Source: Apostichopus japonicus
Lineage: Eukaryota; Echinodermata; Holothuroidea; Aspidochirotida; Stichopodidae
Assembly: GCF_037975245.1 (NCBI RefSeq)
Contig: NC_092572.1
Location: 21,812,489 to 21,876,488 of the forward strand
Direction: 5' to 3'
DNA length: 64,000 nucleotides
Part shown: in pieces, positions 1 to 14,600 of the stretch
Numbering within the stretch: the first letter of the stretch is position 1
Layout of the letters: each line of letters opens with the position of its first letter
Program-made: the position numbers and the translations under genes
Notes under the pieces: generated by a model
What the model was told of the DNA's origin: nothing
Database searches by the model: none
Seen by the model: only the letters and a program-made list of their open reading frames with translations

Positions 1-830
1 ACTGAGTTAATATTCACTGATTACTGAGCACCTACAGTACCAAATTACCATTTGCATTAGGCTAGGCCTGTCTTAATTCTTTCCTTAACAAATGACAGTA
101 AGATAAAAAACATCTATTTCAGATTAACAAAACAGATTGCATTTCCAGTCAACCACAGAAATATTTGCAGGCATCAATGCAATTCTTTTTATGGCGATGT
201 TCAATTCGTAAAATTGGTACCGCTGGTACCAAGGAAGCCTAACTTCAATTTACACTATAAGTATGAACTATCATTGTCCCTATCCTAGCCTTTGTCTACC
301 TCTAATATAGGCCTAGGCTAGTTGGACCCCAGGCTAAGTATGTAGCATTCCTTATGAATGATATACCTCTTGTGATTCTCAACAATCTTGACAGCACAAA
401 AGACAGATAATGACTGACAAACTCGAAAGCACATCTGCTCGTTTGAAAACTGTCCAACTTGTCGACAATGTTATCGGTTGCAGTTGGGAGTAACAGACAA
501 TTGTCATTATCACCCCACTTTTTTCTTCGGTATCCCACGTTTCACAGCACGCTCGATAGTCGATTGAAGATGTTTCATACGTAGTAGTAAATACCGTACC
601 ACACAGAAGGTAGTGAGTAATACTCGATGTAAACAGTAGAAACTAGTAAGGAACGCCGAAACGAGTGCGAATGTAATAATATTACGCAGCATGAAAAAAA
701 AAAGTGATTAGGGGTTGCCATTTTATCCGTGATATCATAGTGCCACTGGGATCTGAACATTTTACTTTCTTTTATGTTCCTTTTTTTCAAGGTATAATTC
801 ATCATTAGGTCATTTTAAGAGCTTTATAAT
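1..830. other. No recognisable gene
   Basis: AT-rich DNA. Both strands hold only short open frames without a recognisable domain. Confidence 0.5.
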
Positions 831-894
831 ATGTTTAGATCAAATACTTTAGAATTTTTGGTTAGCATTTGCAAAACCCATTCTCCATTACAGG

Positions 895-1240
895 AAACCC
901 ATACAAAAAAGTCCTGCACAAAATCCTGCATAAAATCCTGCAGGATCCTGCGGGATTTTATGCAGGAATTATGCCAGGATTTGGCCACATCCTGCAGGAT
1001 TTATGAAGAGATCCTACAAGAAATTTGCTGGATTTTTAAAGGACTATGCAGGATAATATACAGGATTGTACAGGACTTTTGAAAGACTATGCAAGATAAT
1101 TTACAGGATTGTACAGGACTTTTGAAAGACTATGCAAGATAATTTACAGGATTGTACAGGACTTTTGAAAGACTATGCAAGATAATATACAGGATTGTAC
1201 AGGACTTTTGAAAGACTTTGCAAGATAATATACAATTACC
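895..1240. repeat. Hairpin and 43-bp minisatellite
   Basis: About four copies of a 43-bp unit (GACTATGCAAGATAATTTAC...) run to about 1235. Just before it, 924-967 is a near-perfect palindrome built from TCCTGCATAAAATCC and its complement. The short open frame across it is a by-product. Confidence 0.85.
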
Positions 1241-1250
1241 ATTGTAACAA

Positions 1251-4200
1251 ATGAACCATATTATTTTATAAGAGACAAACCTCAGAGCCTTCAAACTCGC
1301 TACACAAAAAATGTGTACAAAGGGTATTCCTTGAACCCTAGAAAATAACTAATACATGATAAATTTGTGTTCAATTGTATTTTTGTATTCTCGTTATTAC
1401 TTCGGAACTTATGTTGAGATTGAACATTCGCCCGATTCCTGTTGCGTTGAATAAATAAATATACACGTGCGTTGAAGGGAGGTATTTATGATGGAATCTG
1501 AATAATTATATGAATAAAACTTTCAGTTCATTTTATATCATTCTGCATTACCGTGACAAAGTATTTGAAAAAAAAAATTGCTTCTTAGGACCCTATTAAT
1601 ATCCCGCATGATAACCAAATATGGCAGCGAAAAAGCTTAGTACTTGTTCTTCTTCTTTTCATTCATCCGTTCCTACAATATTGAACTTTTACCACCATTC
1701 TGATTGACCTTTTAAGCAGCAAATCCAGACATTTTACCCCATTTCAATAGTAATATTCACACATCACAATCACACTAAGTTCTGTCACGCATAATTGGAT
1801 ACCACCCTGAGCCAAACAAAGAGAGGGCAGAGAGAATGCTCATCTCTCTCTCTCCACTTTTTCACTCTCTCCACCCACTTCCCCCACCCCCATCTCTTCA
1901 CCCTTCTCTCTCTCCACCTGTCTCCACCTCTCTCTACTTTGCCCAATTCATTTTTACTTTTATTGTCTTGAGCACGGTATCCAGTTCTCCTATTTCAGAA
2001 CCTAGTACGATTATGAAGTGTGAGTATTATTTCTATTATGAGGGTAGATTTAAAGATATGCTGCTTTTAGAAAGGTTAACTGGAATGGTTAATACATTCG
2101 TTATCTATTATGCTGTATCATACGCTTCAGGGCTGATGGCGCTATTTATATATGATGCGTAAGGATGTATTATCAACCAGGTAATCATACCAGAACGCTA
2201 ATTCCGTGATCATGAACACTTTGCAAGATATTCGCTTTCCGGTGATTAAATTGACACTATGGGAACTCGCGAGGATTTATTTTATTAAAACATCAAATAA
2301 GTTAATTTTTCAAAAGTTACTGATTCACTTAATTTTGACTTGCTCTGTATTAATGATCATTACTCCGAATCATACCGGACAGACGTTGCGATTTTGGAGA
2401 ACGCTACAATTTCTAGGCACCTGAATGCAACCAGAATGTAACCAAAATGCAAAACTGCATTGTGGTTTCGATGATGTAACATAAGCAGTTTTCTTCATGA
2501 ATCTGACGTTATGTATAGTGAGGGTGTACAACATACTTGATCTTAGTAATACAGTGAAAAGCAGTGTGATGTGACAAACAATACATTCACATTTTTTTAT
2601 TTAAGCTATAGCGCCCTCACTTTGATAAGCTTTCACACACAACTTTATCATCTTCTAATTGCGCATTCTCGATATCGCTGAGCGGCCCGCGGTTTTAGAC
2701 GTAGCTCATTGCGAATGCCTCCGCACTGAGTTAACTATTTTATTTTATTTTGTTTATTTTTTGGGTAAAATAACTGTTTTAAATTGACGTGTCCATGTAT
2801 ATAGTACCGTTTAATTCGACGTGATCACGGTTAAAGCTAAGGAGTTTAAGATTTTACATTAATTTTGATTAAATAAGATGATGTTCGGAAATTTAGCGCT
2901 GCCGTTAGTTGGCAACAATAAAAGATAATAATCAGAGAGAAAATGGTAAAATTTATGCCCTACATTCGACAGTGAAATCGCATGAATTTGCTGTATATCG
3001 ACCATTTTCCGATCTAATATTCGTGAATTACGGTGTTGGAATCTTCAATGAGTATGGTATGTTGCACGTTTTGTTATTTAACTTTCGATTGATACGGTAT
3101 ATTTATGGATAAGATTAATTCGTCCTGCTCAGTATAAGCAACATTGCGACAGTATTTTGTAAAGCACTCAATGGTGAGATACTCAGGTAACGTCTTACTG
3201 GTCTTTCACTGTGTCTGCTTCGAGTGTGTACTGGCCCCTAGGACGCCCTCTAAACCGATTGTTTTCCTGCGCAATGCAATCAACAACAATGACACAGGCT
3301 GAAATGACCATTGACCACAACTACAGGCTTCTTGTACTAAATGTGATTCATCAGCATACTAAATATAACATCTGTCCTTGTTGAAACTTTGTGTAAAACA
3401 TGGTTTCCACAATTTGACCCCTGCTGAACTCAAACGACCATTGACCTCCGCCCACCTTACGCTACTTGGGCTCATTGTGGTACAATTACATACCAAATAT
3501 GCGATCTGTCCAAGCTTCCCTTGCAATATTATGTTTAGGAAGGTGTGTTAGTGTAGAAAAACAAGTAAGAGGGGAGTGAAGTAACTGTTTGGGATTCTTC
3601 TGACTTCTCTGTGGCTGGCAAAACGTTAATAAGAACGAACACCGTAAATGTGCTCAAAGTGTAGCAGCAATTTAATAACTGTATAAATTAATAGTCTAGT
3701 TATCATATATATAACCACCTCCAAAATACCTTGCCATTCGAGTTTGGTGGCAGCACAGGTGGCACATTTAGTTTTGTGTATTGTACTTAGGATTGCTCAG
3801 GTTATCCTTGGACTTTGATAGATCATATTCAGGACTCGTTTAGTGGGTTCAAAGTCCATTCTCTGGATGATTTGATTGTATGAGTAGTATGGAACAATTT
3901 GGAGAAGGTTTATTAAACTGTATCTTCTATTGTGTAACCTGAGTAGATATAACTAAGACCTATTTAACTTGGAAGTTTCACAGTTAACTTTGGAGGAATG
4001 GTGCCGCTTGTTACCGATTGCTAAAGGTACAGTTTACATAGCTTCAGACCTTTAAAAGTTGAGAAAGGGAAATAGAGGGGGTTGGTAGTGAAATACCATG
4101 GAAGTATAATGATACCACTGTTAGTAAGACATGGATCAAGATCAGCCGTGACTTGTAACTTTGAAATTAAACCGTTGTACAGGATTGCTTGCACTTTGTA

Positions 4201-5290
4201 CCTATTGAGTGAAATGCTATGGTTGAACTGGTACAGTATGTGCATTGGTCGTTGCGATGCTATCAGTTGTTTTGATTTAAAAGTATTTATTGAAACTCTT
4301 CCACAATCTTGTCAAATACAGTCAAGCTGTTTGTACTGATATGATTTTTTGTTTTCATCAATCAATGGAATTGTGCAAATTATAGCTGAAGCAATCCCAC
4401 AATACATGCCCCTGTACGGAGCGTGCATAACTTAACATTGTCAAACTTCACGAGGTCAATGAAAGTAAAAGCATCAATGATAATGGATACTTTCGTGGTC
4501 TTCAAATTTGAAGAACGTGAAGAGAACGTAGAGGCATGGGCTAAATATTGTTCTCTCTTAAAGGAGAATGAAATGTCAGATTTCTGATAATCGCTGGTTA
4601 AAGTTGATCCACTTATCCGCGAGATAAGTTATGGGGATTTGTAATGGATATAGAATTAAGTAATTAATCCCGTTTTTTATCGATTAAATTTGTTTAATTC
4701 CCCATTTGTAATTAGATATTTAAAAATTGTCCGAGTTTTAAGTACACTTCTTTTATCGATATTATAAATGGCTTATCTTGACTATGCGTAGTTAGTTTTA
4801 AATTACAAATAATTATTTTTAATTTACGTTGGGATTTGTAATTCATTAAGCTTTGTTTCGTATCCGTTGAATACATTATTTCTCAAATTGGGTCTCAATG
4901 TACGTCGATAAAATTGTTTTGAGTGCGACTTCTGCCAGTGTTATTACGACGATCCGTAACATTTAGTATAGTAAAAGTGTACTCACGGTTTTTCTTCTTC
5001 ATCTGTTCCCTCCCTCCCCCTCGGTCCCCTTACTGTCCCTAGATACTTACCACGGACCGGCGAAGTAAAAGATCAGTCGATCACCACGATTGACAAATAG
5101 AATCCGACACAACTTAGATTGGAAATAAAGATATCCCTTGAAAATATCCAGGACAAGGAAATTCAAAATGGCGCCGATTGATTGTTTTTGTTCGGTACGG
5201 CGTATAGGCAGAGAACCTCCTTATCCGGGGCAGAGGGTTGCCATTAAGCAGTTCATTGATCTACGCAAGTTCCTTTTTGAATCCAATCAC
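1251..5290. other. Unassigned intergenic DNA
   Basis: No domain-bearing frame was seen. 1836-1935 is a pyrimidine-rich (CTCTC-like) low-complexity stretch. The rest is AT-rich unique-looking sequence with only short frames. Confidence 0.45.
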
Positions 5291-5299
5291 TCCGAGAAC

Positions 5300-6262
5300 C
5301 CACGAAAATCCTGTGTTTCGTTCCGAAAATCCTGCAAATACAAACGAAAAGCTCTGAATATCTGTGGCTTACATCCCTTCAATAATAGACGAGTCTATGA
5401 TTATTTGCTTAAATATATATGGCTTAAAGTACATACGAAACACGTTTACTCTATCTATGAAAATTTATGGCTGAAACAACTGACATAGCTAATCTATTAT
5501 GAATATATGTGTGCATTACATCACTTACATAATATGTATACCTATGAATATGTGTGGCTTAGAAAACTTTTGGAGTTAACTTATTATGAATATCTGTGGC
5601 TTACATCACTTACTAACTAGATTTATCATTGAATATCTGTATACATATACGAAACAGACTAGGCCTAATCTAAATTGTAAACAAATCTACTTACAAAATG
5701 GGCAGAGAGCCTCACTATCTGGAGAAAGGGTTGATCTACGATAGTTTAGTCATTAATTCAATCACTCGATCCGAGAACGCAAGAAAACCCCGTATAAAGT
5801 TTTAAAAAATCCTGAATTTAGTTCCGAAAATCCTGGATTTAGTTCCGAAAACCCTGTATTTAGTTCCGAAAATCCTTTGTTTATTTCCGAAAATCCTGTA
5901 CACATAGTTCCGAAATTCCTGAATTTAGTTCAGAAAATCCTAAATTTAGTTCAGAAAATCCTGTATTTAGTTCTGAATTTCGTGAATTTAGTTCCAATAA
6001 TCCTGTCTTTAGTTCCGAAAATCCTGGATTTAGTTCCGAAAATCCTGTAATTAGTTCCGAAAATCCTGTATTTAGTTCCGAAAATCCTGTACATAGTTCC
6101 GAAATTCCTGAATTTGGTTCAGAAAATCCTGTATATAGTTATGAATTTCCTGAATTTAGTTCCATTAAACCTGTTTTTAGTTCGGATCCGAAAATCCTGG
6201 TTTTAATTCCTTTACGAATCCAATTAGCCTTTGAGAACGCAAGAAAATCCTGTATTTAATTC
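5300..6262. repeat. Degenerate 21-bp minisatellite, with a second one inside
   Basis: Dozens of copies of TAGTTCCGAAAATCCTGTATT run from about 5800 to 6262, with outliers at 5306-5340. At about 5350-5640 a second unit around GAATATCTGTGGCTTACATC is repeated. The frame at 5138-5488 runs into these repeats and is not credible as a gene. Confidence 0.85.
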
Positions 6263-8591
6263 CGAATTACGATAATGTGGGTTCCGAAAATATATATAGA
6301 TTCGTTTTTCAGTTCGAGAATAATTGTTATGTTACAATGACAAAGTTCATTACGAATATATTGTTGTCAACATATTTGGTATATATGAATCCATAATATT
6401 GCCGAAATCTCCGGTATGTCGAATTTTTAGTAAAATGTGCTCCATATTACGAGTTGGAATTGTTCGCATTGGCTTATACCAGACTAAATTCTCCAACAGC
6501 CTTTGTGTGGAATAAACACGATATTTTTTTCCGGTAATATTATCTGTCCATGATACGATATATCATATTGTCCTACTGGAAACCGCAATAAGGAACAGTT
6601 GTCCATGAATATTATTGGTACTAACATAAAGATAATTCAGTACCAAAACTGTGGAGAAGATAATCCATTCCGAAGTGTGCAAATGAAGTTAATATTTAAG
6701 ACAGGTCACCCAAAATAGAGCCTGTGTAACAAACAACTTGTTCCACTCTCAACCCCAGTTCGATTGAAGGAATAGTGGTGAAGTTAAGTCTGCTTATGAA
6801 GGTTATGTACTGAAAGCCCACGTACAGTGTACACAGACAGGCCTTCACGTGTAGGCCTATACAGTGGATCGACAGATCAGATATACCAGTCTTTTATCTT
6901 TCCTGTATGGGAGTATAGCTGTTTATTTAATTAACAATATAGCAGTTAAATTCCTGCATACTTTGATGAAAGCTGATTAACGCACAAGCTGGTAACGACA
7001 TTCGTGATTTTCTGAATCAAGAAGGTATACTTACCCTGCTTGATCTAGCCTTGATGCGATTAATCCGACCACTGAAAAACAGAAACACAAAGAAAAAAGC
7101 CTTTTATAACAGTTTGGATGAAAGCATCACTTGCAACAGACTGAACGAATTCCCAAGTTCCGCCGCCAAGGGAGAAAAAGGACAAAAGAATAATAAAAAA
7201 CCCCAAAACCCAAGATGATCTAGTTTTATATTGGTTATATTGTATTTACACTAAGCGATTGTGAGCAGTATACACAAACTAACATTCCCGTACCATTCTG
7301 AATATTCCGGCACGCTTTATTCATCTCGTATCATAACGATTGAAGTTATGTCTTCTGAAATTCTTTGAACAGATTTGAATAGATTAGTCTTATATACATA
7401 CCTTTGATCAGAATTTCTTTAGTTGGATTTGCCTCTGACGTCACGACTAATAACGGCGAGTTACGGAATGATATGACTGTAAGACCGACAATTCATGTAT
7501 ATGGTGACGTCACACATTTATGTGTGTTGTGAAATACCGAGGCAATACTAGATGCATGTATGCTTTTAGGGCTAAGTTTGATCAATTCATTCATTTATGT
7601 CTTTATAATGCAGAAAATATGACAATAATCTGATTTTATTTGTCCATGTAATCGGAATTTATCTTTGAAACAAAGTGGAATTGTACGGTGGCTTAATAGG
7701 GACATAAGGAAGAATTAAAGTGTCTTCAAATCTCAAAAATTTGGCTTTTTATCTTCAAATATTGACATCTAAAGTCACAAGTTTGTCTTTTTATCTCAAA
7801 AGTTTCACTTTTAAAGTCATAATTTTGACTTATTTTTACCTTGTTAGTCAGAATTAAGTCAAAAGTTTGAAATAAAAGGTCAGACTTTAGACTATTTATC
7901 TCTCTTCTTAAAAATTAAAAATGTATTTTTTAAATAATAATGTACTTAAACTGTACATCAGTTTAGATACAACGTTTTAGATTATAGAGTATATCTACCT
8001 CACAATATAAACTTATAGGTTTTCACCCAATCTTAAATCTTCATATAACAATTTGGCGCAGATTTGTTTACATGTACTGCTTTTCTCCTTCTTTTGAATT
8101 ACATTCTCCAGTTGTTTAATTATATATATTTTTTTACCATTGAATATTACGGAAGAAAACTACCCGACCATGTTCCGATGGGGTAAAGGTAATACAAATA
8201 TCAAGGGGTTCATGTTAATGCAGTTAATATCATCAATATCAGAGGTTAAAATTCAGTCAAGTGCTTTCTGAATTTGAAAGTCTGATGTAGTTTCACTACA
8301 TTTAACTTTCCCTTTCATATATGAATACCCAAGCAGTAAACTAAGTTGGGCATTGTTCAATTAGGTTAGTTATTAGTTTGGAGAGCTTTATGGGTTATTT
8401 CACACATTGTCTTTCTTTGCTTTTCTATGGCTTAGGTGCTCGGCTGAACGTTTTAAGAGTGTTGAAACTGACTTCTCGTGGTGCGCAGATTCCGGTTGAT
8501 TTCTTCTTGTGATTTTATGTCGAACCTTGTATGATTTTCATATGGAACATCGGATGCTACTCACCACTACCACACAAGTGACCAATAAACC
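6263..8591. other. Intergenic DNA upstream of gene A
   Basis: No gene recognised. 7700-7900 has loosely repeated AAAGTCA and TGACTTT words. Promoter and 5' UTR of gene A should lie at the right end; no TATA box can be assigned with confidence. Confidence 0.4.
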
Positions 8592-8658
8592 ATGTGGACA
8601 GAGTTTATCAGGACAGTGTCTGTCCTTGTGTTTGGAGTGACCTGTATTACTTATAAAG
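8592..8658 (+). CDS. Gene A exon 1: signal peptide
   Basis: The exon starts MWTEFIRTVSVLVFGVTC, with a hydrophobic core typical of a secretory leader, and ends in phase 1 at a strong donor (GGTAAGT). The upstream DNA is 5' UTR or promoter; I see no decisive TATA box. Confidence 0.8.
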
Positions 8659-11600
8659 GTAAGTGACATTAAGGGCAGTTGACCGGTTGATAGGTATTAT
8701 CAACATTACTGCAGGAACTGAAAGGAGAGAGTTATCTTGTATGTATGTATTTTGTATTTTAGATCCTCCTGTAAGCAGGAACTCACGAAGAAGCCATCAT
8801 TGGCTTATCAAAGCCGCAAGCTGACCAAAGTCAGTCTCTTACTTTCATATTTAACGTCCATAATTATGAATTGTTAATTGTCAACAACTCTGTAACTGGA
8901 CGACATACATTAATCTGGGAGTGATTCGAACCGGGGACCTAATGATTGAAAGGCACCGGCGTTAACCACTGAGCTAACACTCCTAGTCTTATCTTATGCG
9001 TCTATCTAATCTTCTATGCGTCTATCTAATCTTATGCGTGCATTTCATGAATGTATTAATAACAATGTGTATTTATGTACCCATTTTAGCAGATTATGCG
9101 TGATATGTTCAATACTGTTCTTAAATGTAACCTTTACGTGTGTCGTTAATGTTAAAATTAGACGCAACCGGTATGCACCTGAACTATGACCGCCTCATGC
9201 TAGGTCCACTACCAGAGATACAGAAGTATTTGTGTTCACTCATATTTTGTCAGACTGTTACTCTATACTATTACTGTGTGTTCTCCAGTAATCCTTCTTT
9301 CACATTTAAAGATCGGTAGCACTTCTTAAAGATTTTCAAAGTAACCATGTGGGTGTACTCTCAATCAGATCCATGGTGTTTTTCCTGTAATATTTAGTAA
9401 AATATCACATTCGTACATTACGAAACATTCGTTCTGGCCTTATTGCAGCCACCTTGCTAATCGGGTTATATTCTTGGTGATAAAGACATTGCACACTGTT
9501 TCTTATTATATATTGTTGCAGTTATACAGGTACATCTGCTTTAAATGGTATTTAGATCTAATCTACCGGTACCTTACCATTTTTTTTTTCGAAAATGAAA
9601 GGAGCCATGTACCAAACACCTTCTGTTACAATAATTTATTTTAATTATGAATATTCATTAGCCCGGTGCCTTCCAATCATAAGGTCCCCGGTTCGAGTCA
9701 CTCCAAGATTAATGTATGTCGTCCAGTTACAGAGTTGTTGACAATTGACAATTTATAATCATGGACGTTAGATATGAATGTAAGAGACTGACTTCGGTCA
9801 GCTTGCGGCTTTGATAAGCCAATGAGGCTTCTTCGCGAGTTCCTGCTTGCATGAGGATCTAAACTACATACATACATTTGTACTGACGGTGGTAAAACTT
9901 TATTTCGTAAACATACAGTACTGCTTTAAGTGTTAAATTGAATTTAAGTATCATATCTACTGACTTGCCAAATATTTCAGACATTAAATGCATTATATCT
10001 CAACCCAATAAATGAAACATCCTTTTCACAACTAATAGTTTGTTGTTGTTCTTCTTAATTATATTTGATATGTGTATATTTCTTTATGAATTGATGTTTC
10101 TCAGTTTCGTGCGATGAGATCATAAGAAGAACAGCTTTAGTAGGACAGAGGGCGGTCCTTTTGTGTGACGTCCAGTCACGCGAGTCGCTTAGTTCAGTAA
10201 TATGGATGAAAAATGAGAATGTAATCCTGCGTCTAGACGTTCGCAATCAGTTTTCATCTCAAGTGGACAGATATGATGCCGACATTGATGGATCTGATGT
10301 AAAACTAACGATATCGAATGTGACCTTCTCAGATAGTGGGACTTATTCGTGTACTTGTTATTCATCAAGAGGTACTTCTAAGGATAAAAACTTCCAGTTA
10401 CAGGTTCAAGGTTAGTAAATTGGTTTTTAATGATATACTTTGCTGCTAATATTCTCTTGCCATGGCAAAGTTAAATCATGTTGTGACATCCTACTCTTTA
10501 AATTCCTCTCCAATCACACCTCATCCAATAAAAACGACACATTATTAAGATAAAATATTGAGTAATTGTTGCAGCTTCAGAATAGATCGAAATATGTTAC
10601 GACACTGCTTTTCTGCAATAAATGAGAATTATAAACTAGTATAAAGTGAAATGCAAATTAACAAAATATCCTCTTTTCACTTACGCCCTAATGATTGTGG
10701 TATTTGTGTAACATATATGTGAAGCTTTCCTCATAATGATAGTAAAAATTATGGATGGGATTCTAAATTACTGAACGTAACAGTGTTGACGTACTGAAAC
10801 TACTTAATATAGTCTGAACTACTTTACTGACCTAATGAAACTAACTAATAGTTGTATTTTATCGTTTCACCGTATTAGTTGACTGCTGAAGTAATTAACT
10901 AGCAGGAATAAAGGGATGCTGCCGTAATGAAAACAAAATCATGAAACTATATTAATAAATGGATGGTGACGAACTAAACTGCTAGATAATGAAACTTAAT
11001 TGATGGATGGTTGTTACCATATTGAACTACACTAGAGTAATGGTGTAACTAACCTGTGGATTGAACTACTTAAATTAAATCTACTGAAATTCCCGATCTA
11101 AACTGCTGGATTACTGAAATATAAATATGGATGGTTGTTACTATACTGAACTACACCGCTGAACCAATGAAACTAGATTAATAGATGTAACTAACCTATA
11201 CTGTAGAATTATAAATTAATTCTACTGAAATTTCCGATCTTAACTGCTGGATTACTGAAATATAAATATGGAGGGTTGTTACTATATTGAACTACACCGC
11301 TGAAACTAGATTAATAGATGTAACTAACCTATACTGTAGAAATACTTAAGTTAAATCTACTGAAATTCCCGATCTAAACTGCTGGATTACTGAAATATAA
11401 ATATGGAGGGTTGTTACCATATTGAACTACACCGCTGAAACTAAATAAATAGATGTAACTAACTTTTTCTATCGAATTACTTAAATTAAATCTACTGTAA
11501 TTCCCGATCTAAACTGCTGGATTACTGAAATATAAATATGGATGGTTGTTACCATACGGAACTAAATTGCTGCTCTATTGAGAAAAAAATTAACCCGACA

Positions 11601-14600
11601 TCATAAATAAATTAATAAATATTAATTATTATTTGGCAGGGTATCCAGAGATGCGGCAAGAGTTCAGAATGTACGAGGAAGGATCAACAGCTGAATTCAA
11701 ATGCTGTGTACAATTCGGAAGTTCAAATGGCGACCAATTAGCATTCGAATGGTATATCGACAAAGAACCGCTGACCCTCGGTAAAACGAGCACCAATATG
11801 AACGTTACATCACTATGTAGCGAAACGTCTTTTTATGCAGAGCGTTGGCAAAATAACAAAAGTGTAGCTTGCCTACTCCGAAATGAGCTTAACATAACTT
11901 TGTCGAGCAGCCTTAATGTTGTATGTGAGTTTATACATTTCATTTATTTGTATATCATTCTTGTTTCATTTGTTATTCATTAAGGTAACGATAAATCTAC
12001 ACAGGTTACATATGTATGAGGTGAGAAACGAGCTTCCCATTGTTTATCATATCATCTATGTCTGGAAAGACACACAAAACAATGATATTAGGAATTATAA
12101 TTTAATGTCTTTCTTCAAATATGGATGGCTTATAATTATATGAAGAAGTCAATGTATTTTCAGCATTGTCTAAATTTCATGCCTTGAAAGAATCAAATGG
12201 CAATTATTTTTCTGTAGATTCTGCATCTGTCCAATACGACAGCAATTGGTCTAATGGAACATCTACTCATTCATGTGTAGAAGGTGAAGCATTAACCATA
12301 ACATGCGAGGCTGACGGAAATCCCAAACCAAATGTCTCAATTGAAAGATATTTAAACAACGATTGGAAGATACTCAACCACGAACCTACGATTGCTTCAA
12401 GAAATGGCTGGAAAATAACTTGTTTATTCCGTATTAATAACGTTAATCGTGATGATGCCGGTAGATACAGGTGTACGTCTATGAATGAGATTAGTCCGAG
12501 AGGTGTCAGTGACTCGGTCTACATTGATGTCATGTGTAAGTTTTAACATCTTCAAGTTCCAAGCTATATCTTTGTTTATTTTGACTAAGATAATACCCCT
12601 TGAAATGATTAGAAAGATGCATATTCGACTATTTCTTTGGCAGGTAAATACTGAAGTGTAAACCATGTAACTTGATAGCCTATTTATGGTATCACATTTC
12701 GTCCACATTTACTTTAACATAAAAATATGGGTTTCATTACAATGGGCTGAGCACATTTATGAGGGCCTAATATGAGGCTTAAATTACCATAAAATGGTTT
12801 TTTTTTTCTGTAGTGTTTATTGGTAGCGAATTCATATAAGTTTACCGGTATATACGTCGAAAAACTAGTTTTTCATATTTCGGTGACCAATACCTGGTTT
12901 CACAGAAGTGTCAGGTACAAATGTTACTTCCTTGTGATTTACATACGAATTGACACAAAGCATTTGAATGACATGTGCAATTTCGAAAGAATGACACCAA
13001 AACACATCTAGTTCATAATACCAGTGCAGAAACGTATTTTGCAAGGGAATTCGCCATAGTTCTGATACTTATTTTGTCACGCGAATGCCAAGTTTTCAAA
13101 CTTTTTGCGTGTCTTAAATACACAAAAACCGTAGGAACAATTGCAGGGGGGGGGGGGGGGCAATAGTAAACTGCCTGGATAAAAACAAGGAATTGCAACA
13201 GAAGGAATAAATCAAATTCATGACAAACTCCTGCACATGCCAATAAACGTTAATTAATTCCTAGTTACAAGTGAAAGCAAGTAAAAGTAATAAACTGAAT
13301 GAATAAATCACACTCATAACAAAAGCAACCTGCCAATAACGTTAATTAATTCCAAGTAGCAATAGATTAAAGTTTACCGAATCTTTTCCTCGTTCTCAGT
13401 TTTCTGTATAGCGATCTTTTTATCGGATTACTATATAGGTTAATTTTATACACAAATCGTGGAAAAAAATATGACCGATATTTGCAGTTGAATGTAAAAC
13501 ATATCAAGATAATTGCCTGGTATATGTCCAAAGTAGTTCAAAGAGCGCCAGGATTAGATCTCTAACCAGTTCATGTGAAGCTATGTAATGTAAACGAATA
13601 TACATATATACTGACGTAAACTTAAAGAAAATAAGTCAAACGCATATATGTGTGATAGTCACGTAAAACAGTTAACAAAACAAATTATTTACATACACCA
13701 TTGAAATGCTACACAGGAAGGTTCTTTATATTTGAAAACAAATACAGAGATATTTAGGACTGTAGTTGTAATATTTCTATTTGGCATACTTACGTAAGTT
13801 TCAGGAAGAAATGAATAACTTCTCTATTTCGCCATCACTTAGACCCAGTCACTGTACAAATGACATCACCAGAGGTGGTTAATATGAAGGAAGGGACAGA
13901 TTTCTTTATTGAATGCTGCACAGATTCAAATCCAACACCAACAGTTACACTTCAGAAAATTGTTAACGTCGATCATTGGGCCTCTCTTCTGATTGTACCG
14001 AGTGCTTCCATAGCGCGTACACAAACGAATTGGACGTGGAGGTTTGAATTCACTAACGTGACCAAGGATTATGAGGGAACTTATAAATGTTCCGCATTCA
14101 ACGGTTTTGGCGTTCCAATGTTTTCTTCTCCGAGTACTCTCAGAATTGAACGTAAGTGGTCCCGTTATGGTTTATCGAATCTTCCTAAAGTTTCTTGTTA
14201 TCCAGAAATGTGCACTTAACTGCTCTTCAACCTCACAAATTTAGTTACAACCGCGATTTGACACCGTTTTTGTTACGCAAAAATTGATTGGTATATGCGC
14301 TGTAAAACAATGGTAGATGAGATGTAGTAATGCCATGTTACTCAACATCTAATGTTGAATCACACAAAAGAAGAAAGGTTATTGGAGTATTATTATTATT
14401 TGTTGATAAACTTGTTAGCTGAATATCAATGAGATAATCTAAGAGTGAAATCAAATCGGTTCTTCTTCTTAGATTAGTACTATGTGTATGTGTACATATT
14501 ATTATATGTTTCTCTTCTTAGATTAGTATATGTGTGTATGTGTACATATTATAGTATATGTTTTCCTTCTTAGATCAGTAATTGTGTATGTGTACATATT

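Noticed and set aside
1836-2162. Frame of 108 codons in a CT-rich stretch
   Set aside because: Its first half is low-complexity serine/proline/leucine from the CT repeat and the rest has no recognisable domain.
5138-5488. Frame of 116 codons
   Set aside because: It overlaps two minisatellites and has no homology or splice support.
8875-8986. Possible tRNA gene with box A and box B
   Set aside because: The same tRNA-like head plus a long shared body and tail occurs three times, so it is a SINE; cloverleaf pairing is poor.
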